A stretch of DNA of 64,000 bases from Listeria grandensis FSL F6-0971 (GCF_000525835.1 NZ_AODD01000002.1:372001-436000); one strand, 5' to 3'. Positions 19,693 to 30,498 are shown, numbered from the stretch's first letter. Numbers and translations: made by a program. Notes: generated by a model from the sequence alone, not told the origin.

Positions 19693-20484
19693 ATGAACTT
19701 ATTAGCAAAAACAAGAAAAATTAATGCCATGTTACAAAATGCAGCAGGTAAAACGGTTAACTTTAAAGAAATGGCGGATACATTAGCGGATGTTATCGAA
19801 GCAAACACATATGTCGTGAGTCGTAAAGGGAAACTTTTAGGTTATTCTGAAGTTTTACCAATCGAAAATGCACGTATGAAACAAATGTTAGTAGAACGTC
19901 AATTCCCAGAAGAGTATACGAACAGTCTTTTCAATGTAAATGAAACGTCTTCTAACTTGGAGGTTTCTAGCCAATACACAGCTTTCCCAATTGAAAATAG
20001 CGATCTCTTTGTCAAAGGTTTAACGACGATTGTTCCTATTGTTGGTGGTGGGGAACGTCTTGGTACATTGATTCTTTCTCGTCTAGAAAATGATTTCACA
20101 GATGACGATTTGTTGCTTGCCGAGTATGGCGGAACAGTTGTTGGGATGGAAATTTTACATGAGAAAGCAGAGGAAATTGAAGAGGAAGCGCGTAGTCGTG
20201 CTGTTGTTCAAATGGCTATCAGCTCACTTTCATATAGTGAACTTGAAGCGATTGAGCATATTTTCGATGAGCTAAATGGTAAAGAAGGCTTGCTTGTTGC
20301 TTCTAAAATTGCTGACCGTGTAGGTATTACTCGTTCAGTTATTGTGAATGCCTTGCGTAAACTTGAAAGTGCTGGCGTTATCGACTCACGTTCCCTAGGA
20401 ATGAAAGGTACATTTATCCGTGTCTTAAATGACAAGTTCCTGGTAGAATTAGAAAAATTTAAAAAACCATTGATTCGAAACTAG
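19693..20484 (+). CDS. codY: GTP- and branched-chain-amino-acid-sensing repressor CodY
   Basis: A 263-aa global regulator. The N-terminal GAF domain (~1-155) binds Ile/Leu/Val; the C-terminal winged helix includes [20 protein letters not shown] and [11 protein letters not shown]. Length and sequence match the family throughout. TAGGAGG precedes the ATG, 20 bases after hslU, and the xerC-hslVU-codY arrangement suggests one operon. CodY binds AATTTTCWGAAAATT boxes; two weak matches exist in this window (12996 and 22996). Confidence 0.97.
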   Translation: MNLLAKTRKINAMLQNAAGKTVNFKEMADTLADVIEANTYVVSRKGKLLGYSEVLPIENARMKQMLVERQFPEEYTNSLFNVNETSSNLEVSSQYTAFPIENSDLFVKGLTTIVPIVGGGERLGTLILSRLENDFTDDDLLLAEYGGTVVGMEILHEKAEEIEEEARSRAVVQMAISSLSYSELEAIEHIFDELNGKEGLLVASKIADRVGITRSVIVNALRKLESAGVIDSRSLGMKGTFIRVLNDKFLVELEKFKKPLIRN

Positions 20485-20491
20485 TTTTAGA

Positions 20492-20528
20492 GACTTCCGC
20501 GATTTTTCTGATTGTGGAAGTTTTTTTG
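20492..20528 (+). terminator. Terminator after codY
   Basis: GACTTCCGCGAT pairs with ATTGTGGAAGT (two wobbles) around a TTTTCTG loop, then eight T's. It ends the xerC-hslVU-codY operon. Confidence 0.8.
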
Positions 20529-20566
20529 TCGTGGTAGAATGGTAGGTGCTAAGGAGGGGAAAATGG

Positions 20567-20989
20567 ATGAAGTATCATGAGTCAAGGATTGTTGTCCGAT
20601 ATGCAGAAACGGATCAGATGGGAATTGTTTATCATGCTAATTATTTAGTGTGGATGGAGATTGGCCGTACGGAGTTTCTAGAGAGCATCGGTTTGCGCTA
20701 TTTTGATATGGAGCAGGAAGGTTATATTTCACCGGTTCTGGATGTGCATTTGTCATATAAGCAGGCGATGAAGTACGGACAAACGGCTATAGTAAAAACG
20801 TGGATTAAGTCTTATGACGGGTTTCGGATTGTTTATGGCTATGAGATTAGGCAGGTTGGTAGCGAGCAAATACATATTTCTGGTGAGACAGAGCATATCG
20901 CAGTTCGCAAAGACGACTTTAGGCCAGTGAGTACAAGACGGACATTCCCTTTATGGCATGAGGCTTATTTAAAAGCAATGACATCATAA
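20567..20989 (+). CDS. YbgC/4HBT-family acyl-CoA thioesterase
   Basis: A 140-aa single hot-dog-fold protein. The motif YAETDQMGIVYHANYLVWME carries the Asp of the 4-hydroxybenzoyl-CoA thioesterase family, followed by GRTEFLE. These enzymes hydrolyse acyl-CoA thioesters; the substrate here is unknown. ATG 20567 follows AAGGAGGGG, while an out-of-frame ATG at 20563 gives only four codons. The next two genes are 19 bases downstream and overlapping, so a three-gene operon is likely. Confidence 0.85.
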   Translation: MKYHESRIVVRYAETDQMGIVYHANYLVWMEIGRTEFLESIGLRYFDMEQEGYISPVLDVHLSYKQAMKYGQTAIVKTWIKSYDGFRIVYGYEIRQVGSEQIHISGETEHIAVRKDDFRPVSTRRTFPLWHEAYLKAMTS

Positions 20990-21008
20990 TGGTAGGTAGG
21001 TGAGGACG

Positions 21009-21329
21009 ATGGCTTTTGGAGTGAAGCGTGCGGAGCTTGAAGCATGGAAAAAAAGAGCGGATAGCGGTGAAGTAGCTTTTTTAACACATTACTGGTTAGA
21101 TGATCGCTTTCCTGATTCCAAAACAGTAACAAAGGCGGCTTGTGCGGATATCGAAAAGCTTGCAGCATGGGGAGCGACGTATGGTTTCAAGCCCGAGTGG
21201 ATTGATAAGCGCCACGACGGCTATCCTCACTATGATTTGTTTGGAGAAATACAACGAACCGTATTAAAAAAAGAAGGCGAATGGGATCAGCTAGAGCGAT
21301 TTCATTTGAATGGTGATGACGAATGTTAA
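21009..21329 (+). CDS. YneQ-like conserved hypothetical protein
   Basis: A 106-aa cytoplasmic protein beginning MAFGVKRAELEAWK with a conserved THYWLDDRFPDSKTVTKA stretch and a C-terminal PHYDLFGEI. This closely resembles Bacillus YneQ as I remember it. No catalytic motif, TM or signal peptide is evident and its function is not known. ATG 21009 is chosen because AGGTGAGG precedes it. The last 7 bases overlap the mutarotase-like gene. Confidence 0.8.
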   Translation: MAFGVKRAELEAWKKRADSGEVAFLTHYWLDDRFPDSKTVTKAACADIEKLAAWGATYGFKPEWIDKRHDGYPHYDLFGEIQRTVLKKEGEWDQLERFHLNGDDEC

Positions 21330-22189
21330 AATTAGAAAATGATGCATTACTTGTAGAACTAAAAGAAGATGGAGCGGAATTAACCCGTATTTTCGATAAA
21401 AATTCGGAAAAAGAATTTTTGTGGCACGCAGATGGTGCGTTTTGGGGCAGACACTCACCGGTGCTTTTTCCGACGGTGGGACGTTTAGTTGAGGATACGT
21501 ATTTGGTGGATGGAAAACCGTTCCATTTGGGGCAACATGGCTTTGCGCGGGATCGTATATTCCGAGTGACGGATCAAAGTGAGCAGTCGATAACTTTACG
21601 ACTAGAAGCAGATGGGGAATCACTGCTGATCTATCCGTTCCGTTTTGCGTTGGAAATCTCCTACCGATTAGAAGGTGGAACTATTCATGTGGGGTATCAC
21701 GTCGTAAATTTGGATGATAAAACGATCTATTTCTCGATAGGTGCACACCCCGCGTTTAACGTGCCATTTGTTGAGGGAGAAGTGTTTGAGGACTATTACT
21801 TGGAATTTGGTGCCACCGAGCAACTCGATACTTTAGCGTTGTCAGGACCTTATTTATCAGGTGAGAAAAAGAAAATAGCGGATGCAAAAAAATTAGCGCT
21901 GAACTATGATTTATTTGCGAATGATGCTTTGATTTTCGAAGGATTAACGAAAAATGAAATCACTATTCGTTCGCGAAAAAATAGGCATTTTGTAAAAGTA
22001 GCGTTTCCAAATTTCAAATATGTAGGTATTTGGACGCCGAAACCAGGGACTCCGTTTTTATGTATTGAACCATGGTTTGGTATTGCAGATACGCAAGGCA
22101 CATCGGTTGAATTACAAGACAAGAAAGCGATGGAAGAATTGGCTGTAGGTAACGATTTCTCGAGTGAATACACGATTACAATTGGGTGA
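21323..22189 (+). CDS. Aldose 1-epimerase (LacX-like) family protein
   Basis: A 288-aa galactose-mutarotase-like protein with an extended beta-sandwich. Family features are the early FLWHADGAFWGRHSPVLFP, the conserved LGQHGFAR histidine, the SIGAHPAFN histidine and a late CIEPWFGIADT glutamate, the usual acid/base set. LacX-type proteins interconvert sugar anomers or hexose-6-phosphate anomers; the substrate here is unknown. The start overlaps the YneQ-like gene by 7 bases, indicating coupling. Confidence 0.85.
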   Translation: MLKLENDALLVELKEDGAELTRIFDKNSEKEFLWHADGAFWGRHSPVLFPTVGRLVEDTYLVDGKPFHLGQHGFARDRIFRVTDQSEQSITLRLEADGESLLIYPFRFALEISYRLEGGTIHVGYHVVNLDDKTIYFSIGAHPAFNVPFVEGEVFEDYYLEFGATEQLDTLALSGPYLSGEKKKIADAKKLALNYDLFANDALIFEGLTKNEITIRSRKNRHFVKVAFPNFKYVGIWTPKPGTPFLCIEPWFGIADTQGTSVELQDKKAMEELAVGNDFSSEYTITIG

Positions 22190-22192
22190 AAG

Positions 22193-22239
22193 TAAAAACC
22201 TCAAAAACTGGATTTTATTCTAGCTTTTGAGGTTTTTAC
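22193..22239. terminator. Bidirectional terminator between the epimerase gene and plsY
   Basis: TAAAAACCTCAAAA pairs with TTTTGAGGTTTTTA around a ~18-base loop. T runs on both strands serve the convergent genes on either side. Confidence 0.85.
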
Positions 22240-22247
22240 TCATTATT

Positions 22248-22841
22248 TTACATCCATGTTATCTTCGGCTCTTCTCCTTTTTTGATCCGCTTAATATTCG
22301 GGATATGGCGATAAATAATGAATGCAGCAATCGCGGCTATAATACCAACCAAAATCCAATCCATTAAGAATAGCGAGATAACGAGTGCACTTGCAGCTGC
22401 TATCATAGAACTAAGAGAGACGTACTTGCTTAATTTTAGTGAAAGAGCAAAAATCAGGATCGCAGCCACGAATAGCCATGGTGCATAGGCTAAAATGACG
22501 CCGGCCGACGTGGCCACAGCTTTGCCTCCTTTGAATTTCGCGAAGATTGGGAAACTATGCCCGATAATTGCAAAAACACCCGTGAGTAGCCAGAAATGAT
22601 GGTTAATATCTAATTGAAAGAAGAATGGCAATAATGTTGCAGCCGTTCCTTTTAAAATGTCCATCACGGTTACGACGATGCCAGGTTTGATGCCGAGCAC
22701 GCGAAACGAATTGGTAGCACCTAGGTTACCGCTACCAAATTCACGAATGTCTTTCTTATAGAAAATTTTTCCTATCCACAAACCGGAGGGGATGGAACCA
22801 AGAATATAAGCGATAAAGCAAAGTAAGATTATCATTTCCAT
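22248..22841 (-). CDS. plsY: Glycerol-3-phosphate acyltransferase PlsY
   Basis: A 197-aa integral membrane enzyme that transfers acyl groups from acyl phosphate to glycerol-3-phosphate, the first step of phospholipid synthesis. The three family motifs are present: GSIPSG (~15), [12 protein letters not shown] (~37-48) and [13 protein letters not shown] (~101-114). About five to six TM segments are visible. AAAGGAG lies ~11 bases before the ATG. It is divergent from the permease gene and sits just upstream of the topoisomerase IV region, the usual Firmicute position. Confidence 0.95.
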   Translation of the reverse strand: MEMIILLCFIAYILGSIPSGLWIGKIFYKKDIREFGSGNLGATNSFRVLGIKPGIVVTVMDILKGTAATLLPFFFQLDINHHFWLLTGVFAIIGHSFPIFAKFKGGKAVATSAGVILAYAPWLFVAAILIFALSLKLSKYVSLSSMIAAASALVISLFLMDWILVGIIAAIAAFIIYRHIPNIKRIKKGEEPKITWM

Positions 22842-23034
22842 GTGTTTAGAAACTCCTTTTATTTCGAACTACCTAACTCCCGCCATTATAGCATAAAAAG
22901 GTGATATAGAATATAGATGCTACTTATTTATTTCGTGGACTTTTAGCCAAATTTGGCGTAGAATATGAAATTGGATAAGCGTGATATTCGGTTAGAATAA
23001 TCAGAAAATAATACAAATGAAAAGAGGTTTTGGA
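22842..23034. promoter_or_regulatory. Divergent promoter region with a CodY-box-like site
   Basis: This region separates plsY from the permease. AATAATCAGAAAATA at 22996-23010 matches the CodY consensus AATTTTCWGAAAATT at 12 of 15 positions and lies 25 bases before the permease start. CodY control of a nucleobase permease would be plausible. A three-mismatch site alone is weak evidence. Confidence 0.35.
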
Positions 23035-24327
23035 ATGAAGTTAGGAATTGCAGCGCTACAGTGGATGATTTTTATGATCGCTGCTGCGATTGTAGCGCCG
23101 ATCGCGATTGCAGATTTATACCAATTAAGCGCAGTGGAAACGGCTGGATTTATGCAGCGAACGATTTTTGTACTGGGTGTTGCTGGGTTGCTACAAGGCT
23201 TACTGGGGCACCGCTTACCAATACATGAAGGACCGGCCGGGTTATGGTGGAGTGTATTCACAATTTATGCAGGATTTATTGGCGTTTTATACACATCTAA
23301 TATTGCGGCATTACAAGCATTATCTGGCGGATTGCTCGTGAGCGGTGTTTTCTTTATTATCCTTGCAGCAAGCGGTTTTATCGGTGTTTTGGCGAAGTTA
23401 TTTACGCCGACGGTTACTTTTGTTTACTTAATGCTACTCGTCCTCCAGCTAAGTGGCTCCTTTATCAAAGGAATGTTTGGCATTTCAGCAGATCATCCGA
23501 CAATGGATCCGTGGATGGCTTTATTAAGCGCTATTGTCATCATTGCTACATTTACGTTCGGACGGTCGAAGGCGATGTGGGTGCGCCAATATTCGGTGAT
23601 CTTTAGTTTGATACTTGGATGGGGGTTATTTTTGGTTGCTGGGAAGGCACCTAGTGTCAGTTCCGCACATACTTGGTTTGATGTACCGAAATTATTTGCG
23701 TTTGGTGCGCCGACTTTTGATTCTGGTGTCATTACAACCGCGATATTTATTACCTTGCTGTTGATTACGAATCTAGTGGCTTCGGTACGATTGATGGAAG
23801 GTATTGTTGCAAAAGACGAGCCGAGTGATCCAAAACGGTATCGGCGTGGAGGCCTTATATCGGGTGTTAATCAATTATTTGGTGGTGGATTTTCGGCGAT
23901 AGGTTCAGTACCTATTTCAGGGGCTGCTGGATTTGTCACACAAACTGGTCAGAAGTCCATTAAACCTTTTTTAATTGGTTGCGTTCTTGTTATTGGGATA
24001 ACGCTATTTCCACCAATTATGAATGTAATGAGCGCGTTGCCTGCACCAGTTGGCTATGCGGTGACATTTGTTATTTTTACGAACATGGTTATTATGGCTT
24101 TGAAAGAGTTGAAAAAAATTACAGTTGGAGAGGAAAACGCCTACCTTGTCATCGGAATATCTTTGATGGTCGGTGTTGGTGTTATGTTCTTGTCTCCATC
24201 AGCGACGCAGGGTTTGCCTGCAGCGGTTATAGCGGTACTAAATAATGGGCTCATTGTAGGCAGTATTTTTGCGATTATTTTAGAGCAGTTTTTCTTATTT
24301 CGAGAAAAAGAACCTAAGCGAGGATGA
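23035..24327 (+). CDS. NCS2-type nucleobase (uracil/xanthine) permease
   Basis: A 430-aa polytopic membrane protein with about 12 hydrophobic segments. HEGPAGLWWS, the GVNQLFGGGFSAIGSVPISG block and the APVGYA segment fit the uracil/xanthine (NCS2) permease family, proton symporters of nucleobases. The exact substrate cannot be told. ATG 23035 is preferred to 23017 because AGAGG is correctly spaced. It stands alone with a possible CodY site upstream. Confidence 0.8.
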   Translation: MKLGIAALQWMIFMIAAAIVAPIAIADLYQLSAVETAGFMQRTIFVLGVAGLLQGLLGHRLPIHEGPAGLWWSVFTIYAGFIGVLYTSNIAALQALSGGLLVSGVFFIILAASGFIGVLAKLFTPTVTFVYLMLLVLQLSGSFIKGMFGISADHPTMDPWMALLSAIVIIATFTFGRSKAMWVRQYSVIFSLILGWGLFLVAGKAPSVSSAHTWFDVPKLFAFGAPTFDSGVITTAIFITLLLITNLVASVRLMEGIVAKDEPSDPKRYRRGGLISGVNQLFGGGFSAIGSVPISGAAGFVTQTGQKSIKPFLIGCVLVIGITLFPPIMNVMSALPAPVGYAVTFVIFTNMVIMALKELKKITVGEENAYLVIGISLMVGVGVMFLSPSATQGLPAAVIAVLNNGLIVGSIFAIILEQFFLFREKEPKRG

Positions 24328-24395
24328 TCGGTAGTCGATTTGCTTGCTATTTTGCTGCCCGTTCCGCTATGATAGACGTATAGGAGGGGATTTAG

Positions 24396-24815
24396 ATGAC
24401 AATTTTGAATCCTGAAAGGTCGGAAATTCACCAGATTTTGAAACAAGCAAAACGGATTGCGGTCGTGGGGCTTAGCGATAATCCTGAGCGTACATCGTAT
24501 CAAATATCCGAGCGAATGCAACAAGAAGGTTACACGATTATTCCTGTGAATCCAAAGGTAGACGAAGTACTGGGCGAGAAGGCTGTAGCCAAACTAGCTG
24601 ATATTGAAGGGCATATCGACATTGTTGATATTTTTCGGAAATCAGAATTTTTGCCAGCACTTGCTAAAGAATTTGATGTGATAGATGCAGATGTCTTCTG
24701 GGCACAGTCGGGTATTGTCAATGATGAAGCCTATAATTTTCTAAAAGAAAGAGGTCATACGGTCATCATGGATCGTTGTATTATGGTTGAGTATTTGCTT
24801 TCTGGTAAAGGATAA
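24396..24815 (+). CDS. CoA-binding domain protein (YneT-like)
   Basis: A 139-aa single-domain CoA-binding protein with a Rossmann fold: IAVVGLSDNPERTSYQI (~22-38), IIPVNPKVDEVLG (~51-63) and the VFWAQSGIVNDEA segment near 102-114. It ends with DRCIMVEY, typical of the YneT/YccU group. The domain is the same as in succinyl-CoA synthetase, but no catalytic partner is present; the role is unknown. ATAGGAGGGG supports the start. It is located directly before parE, as in Bacillus and Listeria. Confidence 0.88.
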   Translation: MTILNPERSEIHQILKQAKRIAVVGLSDNPERTSYQISERMQQEGYTIIPVNPKVDEVLGEKAVAKLADIEGHIDIVDIFRKSEFLPALAKEFDVIDADVFWAQSGIVNDEAYNFLKERGHTVIMDRCIMVEYLLSGKG

Positions 24816-24843
24816 TGTTAGACTAAGGTAAATAGTTCGTAAC

Positions 24844-24868
24844 GAAAGCCTCTTCAAAAGGGGCTTTT
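24844..24868 (+). terminator. Small terminator after the CoA-binding gene
   Basis: AAAGCCTCT and AGGGGCTTT form a short stem (one wobble) around TCAAA, followed by TTTT. The next ~200 bases up to parE hold no recognised gene. Confidence 0.55.
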
Positions 24869-25068
24869 GACTTGCCAAAAAACATATATGTATGGAAAAC
24901 CTGCTCGCGTTAGAAAACCGCTATGTAACCAAAAGAGAAATTGGGGCTTTATTATTTGGTGAGTTAATGCTATTCTGTTAAAGTAGTTGCTACCAACATA
25001 TGTTTGGACAGCAGGTAGAAATGGGTAAACGAACAAGATGTATACGCAAGAATGGAAGGAGAAAAAAG

Positions 25069-27036
25069 ATGAGTCGCTCAAAAAATGAATATAATGATGA
25101 TTCCATTCAAGTATTGGAAGGACTTGAGGCGGTACGCAAACGCCCAGCGATGTATATCGGTTCGACAGATACACGAGGATTACATCATTTAGTATATGAG
25201 ATCGTGGATAATTCCGTCGATGAGGCATTGGCAGGATATGGCCATAAAATTAAAGTTGTGTTGCATAAAGATGAAAGTGTCAGTGTTTCGGATGAAGGTC
25301 GTGGTATGCCAGTTGGGATGCATAAAACTGGGAAACCGACTGTGGAGGTTATTTTAACAGTACTTCATGCTGGTGGTAAATTTGGTCAAGGTGGTTATAA
25401 AACAAGTGGTGGTTTGCACGGTGTTGGTTCCTCCGTTGTTAATGCTTTATCGGAATCGCTAAAGGTGACGATTCATCGTGATGGCTTCACGTATGAAATG
25501 GATTTCGCGGATGGTGGTAAACCAGTTGGAACATTGCGCAAGCTTGGTAAAACTAACAAAAGAGGTACGATCATTCGTTTTAAACCTGATAAAACGATTT
25601 TTTCCATGACTTCGTATAATTATGAAACGTTATCGGAAAGGTTACGTGAATCAGCGTTTCTTTTGAAAGGCATGGAGATCGAGCTGATCGATGAGCGAAT
25701 CGGGATGGAAGAGAAATTTCATTTTGAGGATGGCGTGAAGAACTTTGTTGAATACATTAACGAAGGCAAAGATGTGCTGCATCCTGTCGTTTCTTTTGAA
25801 GGAGAAAGCAATACGATTGAGATTGCAATGGCATTCCAGTTTAATGATGGTTACGCAGAAAACATTTTGAGCTTTGTTAATAATGTGCGGACAAAGGGTG
25901 CTGGTGCGCATGAAGCTGGCATGAAGGCGGCGATGACACGCGTGTTTAATGAGTACGCCCGTCGTGTTGGTATGTTGAAAGAAAAAGAGAAGAACTTGGA
26001 GGGTAGCGATATCCGGGAAGGGCTTTCAGCGGTGCTGTCTATCCGAATTCCAGAGAATTTGCTGCAATTTGAGGGGCAAACGAAGGAAAAGCTAGGTACG
26101 CAAGAAGCTAGACCTGCTGTGGATGCCGTTGTTGCTGAGCATTTGGGCTATTTTCTAGCGGAAAACCCAGAAGTGAGCGCGTTGCTGGTGAAGAAGGCTG
26201 TGAAGGCGCGTGAAGCACGTGAGGCTGCTCGTAAGGCGCGTGAAGAAACGCGAAATGGTAAGAAGCGCAAACGTTCAGAAACATCGCTTTCTGGTAAATT
26301 AACGCCGGCGCAATCGCGTAACCCGCAGAAAAATGAACTGTATCTTGTCGAAGGAGACTCGGCGGGTGGTTCAGCCAAACAGGGCCGTGATCGCCGTTTC
26401 CAAGCTATTTTGCCACTTCGAGGTAAAGTTATTAATACGGAGAAGGCGAAGCTCGCAGATATCATGAAAAACGAAGAGATTAGTACGATCATTCATACAG
26501 TTGGTGCCGGCGTAGGTGCGGAGTTTGAAGTCGAGGACTGTAACTATGATAAAGTCGTTATTATGACCGATGCGGATACGGATGGCGCGCATATTCAAGT
26601 GTTGCTCTTGACGTTCTTTTATCGCTATATGCGTCCGCTTGTTGAGGCGGGCAAGGTTTACATCGCATTACCACCGCTTTACAAGGTGAGTAAGGGTGTT
26701 GGTAAAAAAGAAGTGATGGCGTATGCATGGACGGATGAGGAACTTGATTCTGCCATTAAAAAAATCGGAAAAGGCTACATTATCCAACGTTACAAAGGGC
26801 TTGGTGAAATGAATGCTGACCAATTGTGGGATACGACGATGAATCCTGAGTCACGAACGCTAATCCGTGTACGCATTGATGATATCGCTCGCGCTGAGCG
26901 TCGTGTGGCAACATTGATGGGCGATAAAGTAGAGCCAAGACGTAACTGGATTGAGAAAAACGTCGAATTCTCGTTAGAAGAAGACCAAAGCATTCTAGAA
27001 AATGAGAACATGATTATTGAGGAGGCGGGCGAGTGA
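25069..27036 (+). CDS. parE: DNA topoisomerase IV subunit B
   Basis: A 655-aa GHKL ATPase subunit that decatenates daughter chromosomes with ParC. The start has the [15 protein letters not shown] motif; ATP site residues are in [10 protein letters not shown] and the [15 protein letters not shown] lid; the TOPRIM part has [14 protein letters not shown] and the DADTDGAHI metal site. ATG 25069 follows AGGAG; the longer frame from 25000 is spurious. It overlaps parC by 4 bases. Confidence 0.97.
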   Translation: MSRSKNEYNDDSIQVLEGLEAVRKRPAMYIGSTDTRGLHHLVYEIVDNSVDEALAGYGHKIKVVLHKDESVSVSDEGRGMPVGMHKTGKPTVEVILTVLHAGGKFGQGGYKTSGGLHGVGSSVVNALSESLKVTIHRDGFTYEMDFADGGKPVGTLRKLGKTNKRGTIIRFKPDKTIFSMTSYNYETLSERLRESAFLLKGMEIELIDERIGMEEKFHFEDGVKNFVEYINEGKDVLHPVVSFEGESNTIEIAMAFQFNDGYAENILSFVNNVRTKGAGAHEAGMKAAMTRVFNEYARRVGMLKEKEKNLEGSDIREGLSAVLSIRIPENLLQFEGQTKEKLGTQEARPAVDAVVAEHLGYFLAENPEVSALLVKKAVKAREAREAARKAREETRNGKKRKRSETSLSGKLTPAQSRNPQKNELYLVEGDSAGGSAKQGRDRRFQAILPLRGKVINTEKAKLADIMKNEEISTIIHTVGAGVGAEFEVEDCNYDKVVIMTDADTDGAHIQVLLLTFFYRYMRPLVEAGKVYIALPPLYKVSKGVGKKEVMAYAWTDEELDSAIKKIGKGYIIQRYKGLGEMNADQLWDTTMNPESRTLIRVRIDDIARAERRVATLMGDKVEPRRNWIEKNVEFSLEEDQSILENENMIIEEAGE

Positions 27037-29483
27037 GTACTCCAGATGAAAAGATTCAAGATTTAGCCTTGGAAGAAGTTTTAGGAGACCGATTTGGTCG
27101 TTATAGTAAATATATTATTCAAGAGCGGGCGTTACCTGATGCACGTGATGGCTTAAAACCGGTGCAGCGACGGATTTTGTTCGCGATGCACGTGGAAGGT
27201 AACACTGCTGAAAAAGGGTTCCGTAAATCTGCGAAAACAGTTGGTAATGTTATTGGTAATTACCATCCACATGGTGATTCGTCAGTGTACGAAGCGATGG
27301 TTCGGATGAGTCAAGATTGGAAAGTTCGTAACACACTGATTGAAATGCACGGGAATAATGGTAGTGTCGACGGTGATCCGCCTGCAGCGATGCGTTATAC
27401 GGAAGCACGAACATCTAAAATTTCCTCCGAGTTGTTGCGAGATTTGGATAAAGAAACGGTTGATTTTGTTTCCAACTTTGACGACACAACGAGCGAGCCT
27501 ACGGTGTTACCGAGCCGTTTTCCGAATTTGCTTGTAAATGGTTCGACAGGGATTTCTGCAGGTTATGCGACGGATATTCCACCGCACAATTTGACCGAAG
27601 TTATTGAAGGCGTCATTAAGCGTTTGGACAAGCCAGATTGTACAACGCTAGATATTATGAAACTGATTAAAGGCCCTGATTTTCCAACTGGTGGCATTAT
27701 TCAAGGCATAGACGGGATTCAAAAAGCTTACGAGACTGGAAAAGGGCGCGTTGTTGTGCGTTCGAAGACGGTTATTGAAGATATGCGTGGCGGTCGTCAA
27801 CAGATCGTGATTACGGAAATTCCGTACGAGATCAATAAAGCGACACTTGTCAAACGGATGGATGACCTGCGCATCGATAAGAAAATTGAAGGTATCTCTG
27901 AGGTTCGCGACGAGACTGATAGAACGGGTTTGCGAATCGTTATTGAGCTCAAAAAAGATGCGAATGCAGACGGCGTCTTGAACTACCTTTTCAAAAATAC
28001 CGATCTGCAAATTTCCTATAATTTTAATATGGTCGCGATCTTTAACAAAAGACCGCAGCTGATGGGTGTTATTTCGATGATTGATGCGTATATTGCTCAC
28101 CAAAAAGAGATTATTACGAAGCGTTCCGAGTATGATATTCGTCGTGCGAAGGCGCGCCAACACATTATTGATGGTCTGATGAAGGCTTTATCGATTTTAG
28201 ATGAGGTCATCCGCATTATTCGTGGTTCTAAAGATAAACGCGATGCAAAATTAAACTTACAAACGACCTATGATTTCAGTGAAAAACAAGCAGAAGCGAT
28301 CGTTTCGTTACAATTATATCGCTTAACAAATACGGATATTACACAATTACAACAAGAAGCTGACGAACTTGCGACGCAGATTTCAGCATTAGAAGCAATT
28401 TTAGGCGATGAAAATAACTTGATTGCATGCCTCAAGAGCGAACTAAATGAAATCAAAAAAACCTACAAAACACCACGCTTAACGGTGATTGAAAATGAAA
28501 TTTCAGAGATAAAAATTGATACCGAAGTTCTGGTTGCAAGTGAAGACGTCGTCGTTTCTGTGACGAAAGAAGGCTATGTGAAGCGTACGGGGATGCGTTC
28601 TTATTCAGCATCTAACGGAGAAGATTTATCGATGAAAGAAACAGATCATGCCATCTTTATCCAGACGATGAATACAATGGATTCTCTGCTACTTTTCACA
28701 AGTAAAGGGAACTATATTTATCGCCCGGTGCATGAATTACCGGATATCAAATGGAAGAACTTAGGGGAACATGTGAGCCATCTTGTGTCGGATACGTCGG
28801 CAGAAGAAGAAGTAGTTGCTGCGATTCCGATGAAAACCTTTAGCGAGACAGATTATTTCTTGTTTGTAACAAAGAATGGCATGATTAAGGCGTCTGCTGT
28901 TCTCAACTACAAGCCACAGCGCTACTCTAAAACATTGATGGCGATCAACTTAAAAGGAGACGATAGTCTAATCTCAGTAGAGACCGTGATCGGAAATGAA
29001 GAAGTTTTCCTTGCTAGTCATAACGGTTATGGGTTGCGTTATTCTATTAGTGAAGTACCGCTTTCTGGTGCTAGAACTGCTGGTGTAAAAGCGATGAATC
29101 TTAAAGCGGGAGATTATATTGCGGGTGCGAAAGTCATTGTGCCGAGCGAAACACGCGATCTTGTTTTGGTGACGCAACGAGGCTCGGCAAAACGAATGAA
29201 ACTGTCTGAATTTGAAACGATATCCAGAGCTAAGCGCGGGTTGCTCATGCTTCGAGAGCTTAAAAGCAGCCCACATCGCTTTATTAGTCTCGATTTAGCG
29301 AGTAGTAAAGATATTATTCATATTGCCACAAATAAAGAGGTGGTTGTAGATATGGATGTCTCTAATTTACGCGTGACAGATCGTTATTCGAATGGCTCTT
29401 TCATTATGGACGAACAACTAGAAGGCGTACCGGTAGAAACATGGTTATCGCTGGCAACTATTACAGAAAATACGGTAGAATAA
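27033..29483 (+). CDS. parC: DNA topoisomerase IV subunit A
   Basis: An 816-aa DNA cleavage subunit. Catalytic Tyr122 is in AAMRYTEAR. The quinolone region [12 protein letters not shown] (78-89) keeps the serine pair and the glutamate, the usual sensitive-type residues. The tower and C-gate fill the middle, and the C-terminal ~300 residues are the beta-pinwheel that wraps DNA. It starts with GTG overlapping the parE stop (GTGA), so translation is coupled. Confidence 0.97.
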   Translation: MSTPDEKIQDLALEEVLGDRFGRYSKYIIQERALPDARDGLKPVQRRILFAMHVEGNTAEKGFRKSAKTVGNVIGNYHPHGDSSVYEAMVRMSQDWKVRNTLIEMHGNNGSVDGDPPAAMRYTEARTSKISSELLRDLDKETVDFVSNFDDTTSEPTVLPSRFPNLLVNGSTGISAGYATDIPPHNLTEVIEGVIKRLDKPDCTTLDIMKLIKGPDFPTGGIIQGIDGIQKAYETGKGRVVVRSKTVIEDMRGGRQQIVITEIPYEINKATLVKRMDDLRIDKKIEGISEVRDETDRTGLRIVIELKKDANADGVLNYLFKNTDLQISYNFNMVAIFNKRPQLMGVISMIDAYIAHQKEIITKRSEYDIRRAKARQHIIDGLMKALSILDEVIRIIRGSKDKRDAKLNLQTTYDFSEKQAEAIVSLQLYRLTNTDITQLQQEADELATQISALEAILGDENNLIACLKSELNEIKKTYKTPRLTVIENEISEIKIDTEVLVASEDVVVSVTKEGYVKRTGMRSYSASNGEDLSMKETDHAIFIQTMNTMDSLLLFTSKGNYIYRPVHELPDIKWKNLGEHVSHLVSDTSAEEEVVAAIPMKTFSETDYFLFVTKNGMIKASAVLNYKPQRYSKTLMAINLKGDDSLISVETVIGNEEVFLASHNGYGLRYSISEVPLSGARTAGVKAMNLKAGDYIAGAKVIVPSETRDLVLVTQRGSAKRMKLSEFETISRAKRGLLMLRELKSSPHRFISLDLASSKDIIHIATNKEVVVDMDVSNLRVTDRYSNGSFIMDEQLEGVPVETWLSLATITENTVE

Positions 29484-29494
29484 ACGTGAAATGT

Positions 29495-29521
29495 ATTCCT
29501 AGGGTGTGCTATCCTAGGAAT
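29495..29521 (+). terminator. Hairpin between parC and luxS
   Basis: A perfect 9-bp stem (ATTCCTAGG with CCTAGGAAT) around GTGTGCTAT, but followed only by a weak T tract. It could be a weak terminator or a processing/attenuation hairpin in the luxS leader. Confidence 0.45.
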
Positions 29522-29554
29522 ATTCTTATAAAATTGAGAAAGGGATGAAATGTA

Positions 29555-30022
29555 ATGTCTGAAAAAATGAATGTTGAGAGCTTCAATCTAGATCATACGA
29601 AAGTAAAGGCACCATATGTGCGTCTTGCTGGTCAAAAAATGGGAGAACATGGCGATGAAATTTATAAATACGATATTCGCTTTATGCAACCTAATAAAGA
29701 ACATATGGATATGCCTGCACTTCATTCATTGGAGCATTTGATGGCAGAGTTATCGCGTAACCACTCGGATAAAATTGTAGATATTAGTCCAATGGGGTGC
29801 CAAACAGGCTTCTATTTATCGATTATTAATCATAAAGATTATGAGGATGTGCTCTCTATTCTAGAAAAAACGTTAATTGATGTATTAAATGCTACAGAAG
29901 TTCCGGCTTGTAATGAAGTGCAATGTGGCTGGGCAGCTAGTCATAGTTTATCTGGTGCCCAGGAGCTAGCTAAAAATTTCTTAGATAAAAAACAAGAATG
30001 GACACAAGTCTTTGGAGAATAG
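29555..30022 (+). CDS. luxS: S-ribosylhomocysteine lyase LuxS
   Basis: A 155-aa metalloenzyme that splits S-ribosylhomocysteine into homocysteine and DPD, the precursor of autoinducer-2. Metal ligands are His57 and His61 in HSLEH and Cys124 (VQCGW); Glu60 and Cys82 (MGCQTGF) are catalytic. Length is typical. AAAGGGATG precedes the ATG. It follows parEC as in Listeria. AI-2 production may simply be a by-product of methyl-cycle recycling. Confidence 0.97.
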   Translation: MSEKMNVESFNLDHTKVKAPYVRLAGQKMGEHGDEIYKYDIRFMQPNKEHMDMPALHSLEHLMAELSRNHSDKIVDISPMGCQTGFYLSIINHKDYEDVLSILEKTLIDVLNATEVPACNEVQCGWAASHSLSGAQELAKNFLDKKQEWTQVFGE

Positions 30023-30084
30023 CCTGTAAAAATATTTACACTCAAGCGAGAATGTGTTAAATTGAATATATATACACAATGATG

Positions 30085-30112
30085 AAGATCACTGTCATAG
30101 TGGTCTTTTTTT
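30085..30112 (+). terminator. Terminator after luxS
   Basis: AAGATCACT and AGTGGTCTT form a 9-bp stem (one wobble) with a GTCAT loop and seven T's. Confidence 0.8.
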
Positions 30113-30175
30113 AATTCTTGTTTGAAAGCGGAAACACCTTGATTGTACAATAATTATTTGGAAAGGTGAATGATG

Positions 30176-30355
30176 ATGAAGCAATTTTCAATTATGCATC
30201 AAAATGAAATGGATCTGAAATTGAGCAAGTTTAATGATGCTGCCAATAGGTTACAAGGATTACCGAAAAGAGAGCCCACTTCTATAGTGGAAGCGAGAAA
30301 GGCAGCCAAATATATTGTTATCGAACCAATGGAAAAAGGCATCGGGAAACGTTAA
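30176..30355 (+). CDS. Small hypothetical protein
   Basis: A ~59-aa, charged, soluble protein (starting at one of three consecutive ATGs at 30170-30178; GGAAAGGTGA favours the third). It has no TM, signal peptide or recognised motif. The good ribosome binding site and a start after the luxS terminator argue that it is translated. It is followed by another short open frame on the same strand. I do not recognise it. Confidence 0.45.
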   Translation: MKQFSIMHQNEMDLKLSKFNDAANRLQGLPKREPTSIVEARKAAKYIVIEPMEKGIGKR

Positions 30356-30375
30356 TCAGGCCTAAAAGTATTGCG

Positions 30376-30498
30376 GTGAGTATTGCCTTTGATCGCGTGT
30401 TGATGCTTTATTTATTTTATCAGGAGCAGGATGCGTTATTCCAATCGAATGAAATCCAGAATTTATTTAATGAGCAAGAACGGCTAGTCTTTTTATGA
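30376..30498 (+). CDS. Possible 40-aa open frame, protein-like composition
   Basis: From GTG 30376 the frame reads SIAFDRVLMLYLFYQEQDAL and then FQSNEIQNLFNEQERLVFL before TGA at 30496. The alternation of hydrophobic and charged residues looks like a real helical peptide, but there is no convincing ribosome binding site. It may be the end of a longer gene that joined the preceding 59-aa frame before an indel. Low confidence. Confidence 0.25.
   Translation: MSIAFDRVLMLYLFYQEQDALFQSNEIQNLFNEQERLVFL

Noticed and set aside
22996-23010. Firm CodY operator
   Set aside because: Three of 15 positions deviate, and a similar-quality match occurs before topA. Kept only as a weak candidate.
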